Assembly: GCA_963750075.1 (NCBI GenBank) | Contig: CAVVPG010000001.1 | Coordinates: forward strand, 496,001-560,000 | DNA length: 64,000 nt | Source of the DNA: Bog-473 sp963750075 | GTDB lineage: Bacteria > Actinomycetota > Acidimicrobiia > Acidimicrobiales > RAAP-2 | Reading direction: 5' to 3' | Shown here: piece after piece, positions 59,600 to 64,000 of the stretch | Layout: each line of letters starts with the position of its first letter | Numbering within the stretch: the first letter of the stretch is position 1 | Notes under the pieces: model-generated | The model's input: only the letters and a program-made list of their open reading frames with translations | Database searches by the model: none | What the model was told of the DNA's origin: nothing | Position numbers and translations under genes: made by a program

Positions 59600-60223
59600 C
59601 TACACGGTGTCGAGCCCCAGTTCCCGCCGGGCGTCCGCAGTGGTGTTGGTGTGAGGGAACGGCTCATCGGGGACTTCGAGGTGCAGCGCGGCACAGATCG
59701 GCTCCCACCCCTCTTCGGGTCGCCACTCGAGAAGGCGGTCCTTGGGGGCGGTCGCCCGCACGTTCTCGTTGTGGGCGAGGTAGGCGGCCTTGGCCGATGC
59801 CTCGTCCTGCCAGCGCGGCGTGAACGAGTGCATCATCCCCCGGCCCATGCGGGTCCATCCGTCGTCGGGAGCGTCGTCCGCAAAGTAGGTGGCCAACGCC
59901 ACGAAGATCGTGCCCGAGGCGCTCTTCCACCAGGCGTCGGCGTCGCGCACCGACAACAGGATCAGGGCATCGGGGAACGCGGCGCTGATCTCCGGCCAGA
60001 ACGGGGCGGCCGGCCAATCGACCGTCGCCGCGTAGCCGTCGAAGAAGTCCGGCCACGACGGAGGTCGGCCCTCGTAGGCGTCGCCCCACACGTCCGGGTC
60101 GGCCGGGCGCTCTCGGACTTCCAACATGTGGTAGCACGGCTCGCCCAGAAGCCGTTCGAGCGCGGACTTGAGTGACAGCGTCCCGGTCCTTCCCAACCCG
60201 GCGCCCACGACCTGCAGACTCAT
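59600..60223 (-). CDS. Sulfotransferase-fold family protein
   Basis: A 207-residue P-loop protein. VVGAGLGRTGTLSLKSALER is the phosphosulfate-binding loop of a family of putative sulfotransferases, and LILLSVRDADAWWKSASG is the 3'-phosphate region. CYHMLEVRE after the loop is family-specific. Real sulfotransfer has not been shown for most members. The ATG at 60223 is preferred over 60232: GAGAGG sits 9 nt upstream and the family begins MSLxVxGAG. Confidence 0.82.
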   Translation of the reverse strand: MSLQVVGAGLGRTGTLSLKSALERLLGEPCYHMLEVRERPADPDVWGDAYEGRPPSWPDFFDGYAATVDWPAAPFWPEISAAFPDALILLSVRDADAWWKSASGTIFVALATYFADDAPDDGWTRMGRGMMHSFTPRWQDEASAKAAYLAHNENVRATAPKDRLLEWRPEEGWEPICAALHLEVPDEPFPHTNTTADARRELGLDTV

Positions 60224-60340
60224 TCGCGCCATCCTCTCGGTCCGGACATCACGGATGCAGCGGTGACCGGCAACCAGATCCCAAGCCCGTCGTCAGCGAC
60301 CTCCGAGCTGGTGTTCAGGGTCGCCGTCCACACTTCGCTG

Positions 60341-60634
60341 ATGAACGTGATCATCGTGGAGTCGTGCCACAGTACCTGGATCTTCGAGCCCCGACAGTTG
60401 CGGTTCTGCCGCATCCTCAAGGGCATCGAGGTCGGGCGGCGGCGGGTCTCGACGGAGTGGCGACCCTACTGGGACCTCGAGATCGATCCACAACGTGCCG
60501 CCTTCACCGTCTACCTCGACGAGGCCCGCACGCGCCTGGTCCGGTCGGTGCGGCACACGGAGGGCTGCGCGGAGTGCGGAGGGTACGAGACCATGGAGGT
60601 GTCGCTCGAGGACATCCGTCGAGCCGTCGCCTAG
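60341..60634 (+). CDS. Small conserved protein with a CAECGG motif, unknown function
   Basis: A 97-residue protein: NVIIVESCHSTWIFEPRQLR, TEWRPYWDLEIDPQRAAFTV, TRLVRSVRHTEGCAECGGYE. I have seen this layout (STWIF, FxRxLKG, EWRPY, a C-terminal Cys-x2-Cys) as a small actinobacterial protein of unknown role. The two cysteines could bind metal. The ATG at 60341 is preferred over the GTG at 60263 because CACACT lies 6 nt before it and the conserved block begins there. Confidence 0.6.
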   Translation: MNVIIVESCHSTWIFEPRQLRFCRILKGIEVGRRRVSTEWRPYWDLEIDPQRAAFTVYLDEARTRLVRSVRHTEGCAECGGYETMEVSLEDIRRAVA

Positions 60635-60653
60635 GGCGTACGCTGCTTCGGCG

Positions 60654-61214
60654 ATGGGAGCGGACGAGCTCGGAGACCGGTCGGATCCGGAAGGGCCGAA
60701 GGTGGCCGGCCTCGAACCCGTCTTCCGGCATCTCGAGGATGCCGACGTCCACTGGCAGCAGGTCCGTGCCGTGCGGTTGGCCGACGGCACCGTGGCCTCG
60801 GTGTGGGAGAAGTGGCTGGCCTTCTCCCCCGACCCGCTCTACCTCTCGCTGTACGCCAAGTGGGATCCCGGCGTGATCCAGCGCCGTCACGGGCACCTGA
60901 GCCCGCATGTCGTCATGGTCCTGGAGGGGGAGATCACCTGCGCGGGCCGGCACTGCCCCGCGGGAACCCACATCGAGCTGCCCCAAGGAGCCGCCTTCGG
61001 CCCCTTCGAGGCCGGCCCCGAGGGAGCCCTCCTCTTCGAGGTGATGATGGGTGACCCCCGCGGGTGGGGGGACGACCCGGCATCCTTCGAGCGCCTGCTG
61101 CAGCAGCGAGGTGCGGAGGCTCTTCCGGACCCCCCGATCGAACTGCCGCAGTGGCTCGAGGACCTCCGGGGGCGCTGGGTGGGCGACGCCACCGGGGGCC
61201 CGCCCCACGAATGA
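60654..61214 (+). CDS. Cupin-domain protein
   Basis: A 186-residue protein with a single cupin barrel: VIQRRHGHLSPHVVMVLEGE and ITCAGRHCPAGTHIELPQGA supply the His and Glu of a metal site (HGHLSPH, E) and the second motif is FGPFEAGPEGALLFEVMMGD. It may be a small dioxygenase or a binding protein. TACGCT ends 9 nt before the ATG at 60654. It follows the CAECGG gene after 19 bp and precedes an isochorismatase-fold gene. Confidence 0.85.
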   Translation: MGADELGDRSDPEGPKVAGLEPVFRHLEDADVHWQQVRAVRLADGTVASVWEKWLAFSPDPLYLSLYAKWDPGVIQRRHGHLSPHVVMVLEGEITCAGRHCPAGTHIELPQGAAFGPFEAGPEGALLFEVMMGDPRGWGDDPASFERLLQQRGAEALPDPPIELPQWLEDLRGRWVGDATGGPPHE

Positions 61215-61252
61215 CGAACATGCACGGCACTCCAGGCTGAGGGAGGAGAGAA

Positions 61253-61813
61253 ATGACCACACTCGAGAACCGTCCGAACGCTGCGCTCCTCGTCGTCGAC
61301 GTGCAGAACGGCGTGGTCGCCGGGAACCACGAACGCGACGCGGTCGTCGCGAACATCGGGCGCCTCGTCGACAAGGCGCGGGGGGAACAGATCCCGGTCG
61401 TGTGGATCCAGGACTCCGGCGGGCCGCGCTCAGTGGGGAGCGATGCCTGGCGGATCGTCCCCGAGCTGGACCCGACCGACGCCGAACCGCACGTCGACAA
61501 GAAGTACGGCGACTCCTTCGAGGACACCACCCTCGAGTCCGTCCTCTCGGGCCTCGGAGTCGGGCGACTGGTCGTCGTCGGCGCACAGACCGATGCGTGC
61601 GTCCGCTCGACGCTCCACGGTGCGTTCGTCCGCGGCTACGACACGACGCTCGTCAGCGACGCACACACGACCGAGGACCAGACGGCGTGGGGCGCACCGC
61701 CTCCCGATCAGGTCATCGCGCACACGAACCTCTACTGGACCTACCAAGCGGCACCGGGACGCACGGCCGGCGTGGTCGCGACCGAGGACGTCGACTTCGA
61801 GGCGACTGACTGA
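61253..61813 (+). CDS. Isochorismatase-fold cysteine hydrolase
   Basis: A 186-residue enzyme. The triad is Asp16 (LLVVDVQNGVV), Lys at 83 or 84 (HVDKKYGDSFEDT) and Cys116 (GAQTDACVRSTLHGAF). Family members are amidohydrolases such as nicotinamidase or biuret-type hydrolases. The short cap gives no clear substrate. GAGGAG lies 6 nt before the ATG at 61253. It may share a transcript with the cupin gene 38 bp upstream. Confidence 0.9.
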   Translation: MTTLENRPNAALLVVDVQNGVVAGNHERDAVVANIGRLVDKARGEQIPVVWIQDSGGPRSVGSDAWRIVPELDPTDAEPHVDKKYGDSFEDTTLESVLSGLGVGRLVVVGAQTDACVRSTLHGAFVRGYDTTLVSDAHTTEDQTAWGAPPPDQVIAHTNLYWTYQAAPGRTAGVVATEDVDFEATD

Positions 61814-61920
61814 ATCGACCTACGAGGGGGTCTTCGACCGGTGCTCGAGGTGGCGAGCGAGAACCCGCCCTCCGTCGCACCGGGCCCGGATCGAGGCGCT
61901 GCTCGTCTGAAATCGCGTCG

Positions 61921-62724
61921 TCAGGCGGTCGGGGCGCCACCCCGGGGGCGGGCGTGATCCTCGATACCCTCGGCGATCATCCGCCGCCAGGCCCGGTCGA
62001 CCAGCGGTGCCTCCGCCACGTTGGCGTTACCCGACACGATGCCGAGCATCTGGCCGGGCAGCACCTCGATGAAGATCCCGTCGGCCTCCGCCGTCAGCTC
62101 CCCTTCGTAGTAGATGCCGCCCCAGGTGAAGATCTTGCGCCCCTCGCGGCCGGTGAAGCGCGCCACCAGGTCCAGCGGCGCCAGCAGCGGCGTCGGCCGG
62201 CGGTAGCGCACCTTCAGCGTGCCCGTCATGCCGGCCTGCCCCGCGGTGATGTTGGCCAGCCCGAGCAGCTCGTCGAAGAGCTCTGCGATGACGCCGCCGT
62301 GCACGCAGGTGGGCGGCCCCTCGTACTGGTAGCCGTAGGTGACGCGACCCCGGATCTCGCGCCGGCCGCCCTCCCCCGTCACCGCCCACACCTCGACCGG
62401 CGGTGCGATGGGGTTGGCGTACCCGACCATGGGGCTCGTCGGGAAGTGGTCCTGTGGGTGCCCATGGGTGTTCGGCTGCAGGCGCGTCGACTTCTCCGGC
62501 GGCGCGGCCGCCTCAAGCCGGTCCGCCAGTGCCGTCATTTCCTCGGCGGCCGCCGCCACGTCCTCGTCGCTCAGCGGCAGGGCGACCGAGACCCCCGCGA
62601 TGCGCCGCATGGCGGCCGCCAGCCGGTTGAGGGGCCCGTCCACTGCCGACGTGGCCGGGCCGTCCGCGCCGGGGAAGCCCTGCCCCGGTCCGGGGCCGGC
62701 CGCCTCCGCCGCCCCGTCGCTCAC
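61921..62724 (-). CDS. PaaI-type hot-dog thioesterase
   Basis: A 267-residue protein. The first 95 residues are Ala/Gly-rich and probably flexible; the hot-dog domain follows: VTYGYQYEGPPTCVHGGVIA with the HGG catalytic motif, ELFDELLGLANITAGQAGMT, GTLKVRYRRPTPLLAPLDLV and ARFTGREGRKIFTWGGIYYE. It would cleave acyl-CoA thioesters. Its GTG overlaps the crotonase stop (GTGA), so the two act in one unit. Confidence 0.88.
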   Translation of the reverse strand: MSDGAAEAAGPGPGQGFPGADGPATSAVDGPLNRLAAAMRRIAGVSVALPLSDEDVAAAAEEMTALADRLEAAAPPEKSTRLQPNTHGHPQDHFPTSPMVGYANPIAPPVEVWAVTGEGGRREIRGRVTYGYQYEGPPTCVHGGVIAELFDELLGLANITAGQAGMTGTLKVRYRRPTPLLAPLDLVARFTGREGRKIFTWGGIYYEGELTAEADGIFIEVLPGQMLGIVSGNANVAEAPLVDRAWRRMIAEGIEDHARPRGGAPTA

Positions 62725-63515
62725 GAGCGGGTGTAGTTGGCTGCGCGCTTCTCCGCGAAGGCCTTCTGCCCCTCGGCGGCGTCGTTGGACGAGAACACCG
62801 GCCAGCCGATCTCGAGCTCGCGGGCGAGGCCGTCGACCTCGGACATGCCCTCGGTCTCGCGCACGCTCCGCTTGATCGCCTCCACCGCGAGCGGCCCGTT
62901 GGCCCCGATCACCGCGGCGATCTCGAGCGCCCGCTCCAGCGCCGTGCCGTCGGGGACGACGTGGCCGATCAGCCCGATGCGCAAGGCCTCCTCCGCCGGC
63001 ACCTCACGGGCGGTCAGCAGCAGCTCCATGGCGAGCGTGTAGGGGATCTGGCGGCGCAGCCGGACCGTCGAGCCGCCGAGGGGGAACAGCCCGCGCTTGG
63101 CCTCGAAGACCCCGAAGACGGCGCTCTCCCCCGCCACCCGGACGTCGGTCGCCTGCAGGATCTCGGTCCCGCCCGCCACTGCCCAGCCCTCGACGGCGGC
63201 GATGAGCGGCTTGCGCAGGTCGTAGTGGCGCAGCAGCGCCTTCCAGTGCAGGTCGGGGTCCTCGGCCATGCGGGACTGGTACTTCTCGGCGTCGCTGCCA
63301 CCCATGGCCTTGAGGTCCATGCCGGCGCAGAACGTGCCGCCGGCCCCGGTGAGGATGGCGCAGCGGATGCCGTCGTTGCCGTCGATCTCCTCCCAGGCGT
63401 CCTTCATGCCCACCAGCATCGGGAGGCTCAGCGCGTTCTTCGCCTCCGGCCGGTTCATCGTCACGATCGCCGTCGCGCCGTCGCGCTCGAACGTCAGGTG
63501 CTCAGTGGTAACCAC
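62721..63515 (-). CDS. Crotonase-family enoyl-CoA hydratase
   Basis: A 264-residue crotonase. AIVTMNRPEAKNALSLPMLV, the oxyanion segments GTFCAGMDLKAMGG and AVEGWAVAGGTEILQATDVR, and SAVFGVFEAKRGLFPLGGST are present. At the usual Glu position in the second segment it reads GGTEILQATD, so the catalytic Glu is retained (GTEI). It would hydrate or isomerise an enoyl-CoA. GGAGGGG precedes the GTG at 63515. It is 47 bp downstream of the thiolase and overlaps the thioesterase gene. Confidence 0.9.
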   Translation of the reverse strand: MVTTEHLTFERDGATAIVTMNRPEAKNALSLPMLVGMKDAWEEIDGNDGIRCAILTGAGGTFCAGMDLKAMGGSDAEKYQSRMAEDPDLHWKALLRHYDLRKPLIAAVEGWAVAGGTEILQATDVRVAGESAVFGVFEAKRGLFPLGGSTVRLRRQIPYTLAMELLLTAREVPAEEALRIGLIGHVVPDGTALERALEIAAVIGANGPLAVEAIKRSVRETEGMSEVDGLARELEIGWPVFSSNDAAEGQKAFAEKRAANYTRS

Positions 63516-63562
63516 GGTCCCCTCCAGAGGTAGGCGCCGATTTGGAGTGCGGTCGGTGCGTC

Positions 63563-64000
63563 CTACAGCCGCTCGATGATGGTGCCCGTCGCCACCGCGC
63601 CGCCGCAACACATCGACACGAGGCCGTAGGTGCCGTCGGTCCGCTCGAGCTCGTGCAGGATCGTCGTGATCAGCCGGCTCCCGGTCGCCCCGACCGGATG
63701 GCCGAGCGCGATGGCCCCGCCGTTCACGTTCACCTTGTCCATGTCGGCCCCGTGCACCTTGGCCCAGCTGCACACGACGGAGGCGAAGGCCTCGTTGACC
63801 TCGAACAGGTCGATGTCCTCCATCGTCATGCCGGCCTTGGCCAGCACCTTCTCGGTCGCGACGATCGGGCCATCGAGGTGGTAGTAGGGGTCGGAGCCGG
63901 CCAGCACCTGGGCCACGATCCGGGCCCGTGGCTTGAGCCCCTCGGCCTTGGCCCGGTCCTCGGACATCCACAGCACCGCCGCGGCGCCGTCGGAGATCTG
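63563..64000 (-). CDS. Thiolase (acetyl-CoA acyltransferase), C-terminal part
   Basis: The last 145 residues of a thiolase; the 5' part lies beyond the right edge. QISDGAAAVLWMSEDRAK, IDLFEVNEAFASVVCSWAKV, NVNGGAIALGHPVGATGSRL (His of the active site) and SMCCGGAVATGTIIERL (Cys) are complete. It would cleave or form the C-C bond of 3-oxoacyl-CoA. With the crotonase and thioesterase it forms a beta-oxidation-like operon. Confidence 0.95.
   Translation of the reverse strand, partial: QISDGAAAVLWMSEDRAKAEGLKPRARIVAQVLAGSDPYYHLDGPIVATEKVLAKAGMTMEDIDLFEVNEAFASVVCSWAKVHGADMDKVNVNGGAIALGHPVGATGSRLITTILHELERTDGTYGLVSMCCGGAVATGTIIERL

Overview
The window is a 64 kb stretch of very high-GC chromosome, densely packed with genes on both strands. 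It shows no tRNA, rRNA, CRISPR array, insertion sequence or prophage gene. The gene content points to an actinobacterium: SUF clusters with a Rieske gene between sufD and sufC, a SufU scaffold, PadR plus HAAS, an LCP ligase, a RipA-like NlpC/P60 protein, homodimeric AceE, MutY without a NUDIX domain, and an ethylmalonyl-CoA pathway Mcd/Mch/Mcl set that matches the Streptomyces type. I infer a deep-branching lineage such as Acidimicrobiia, but a window alone cannot prove this. At least 20 genes have a TANNNT-like box ending 6 to 9 nt before an ATG or GTG with no Shine-Dalgarno, so leaderless transcription is the dominant promoter style. Several start codons were chosen on that basis.

Layout. 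1-11.6 kb: the 5' end of an acyl-CoA mutase diverging from a VOC protein, an aldo/keto reductase with an alpha/beta hydrolase, a rhodanese-MoeB protein, a nitroreductase, a polytopic membrane protein, cobalamin adenosyltransferase diverging from full-length MetH, and a secreted protein. 11.6-19.4 kb: a 2-oxoacid dehydrogenase block in which lpd, an E2 gene and a single-ORF LipB-LipA fusion form one operon, next to rnhA and the divergent aceE. 19.4-24.8 kb: small proteins, DinB, Rrf2, an HhH-GPD protein with thiE, an acyl-CoA dehydrogenase with an alpha/beta-hydrolase that has lost its nucleophile, and a metallo-hydrolase.

24.8-38.6 kb: two separated SUF clusters. The first is sufC-sufS-sufU, and the second is sufB plus sufD-Rieske-sufC, so sufC is duplicated. 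Between them lies a less GC-rich stretch (28.8-31.9 kb) with orphan proteins, a YdeI/OmpD-type gene remnant and a flavin monooxygenase, then an LCP protein. 38.7-51.3 kb: oligopeptidase B, a DUF4115-like protein, an RfbC-like epimerase, MBL and flavin reductase, an epoxide hydrolase, MutY, and the mch/mcd/mcl genes around a membrane protein and a methyltransferase.

51.3-64 kb: dienelactone hydrolase, NlpC/P60 with a hairpin-rich leader, Lgt, and a divergent SDR / acyl-CoA ligase pair around a KstR-type operator. These are followed by assorted small enzymes and finally a thioesterase, a crotonase and the 3' part of a thiolase. Together the genes suggest an aerobic heterotroph that degrades acyl-CoA and steroid- or lipid-like substrates. 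It would feed C2 to C4 acyl-CoA units through B12-dependent and ethylmalonyl-CoA steps, with PDH, lipoate and Fe-S assembly support nearby.
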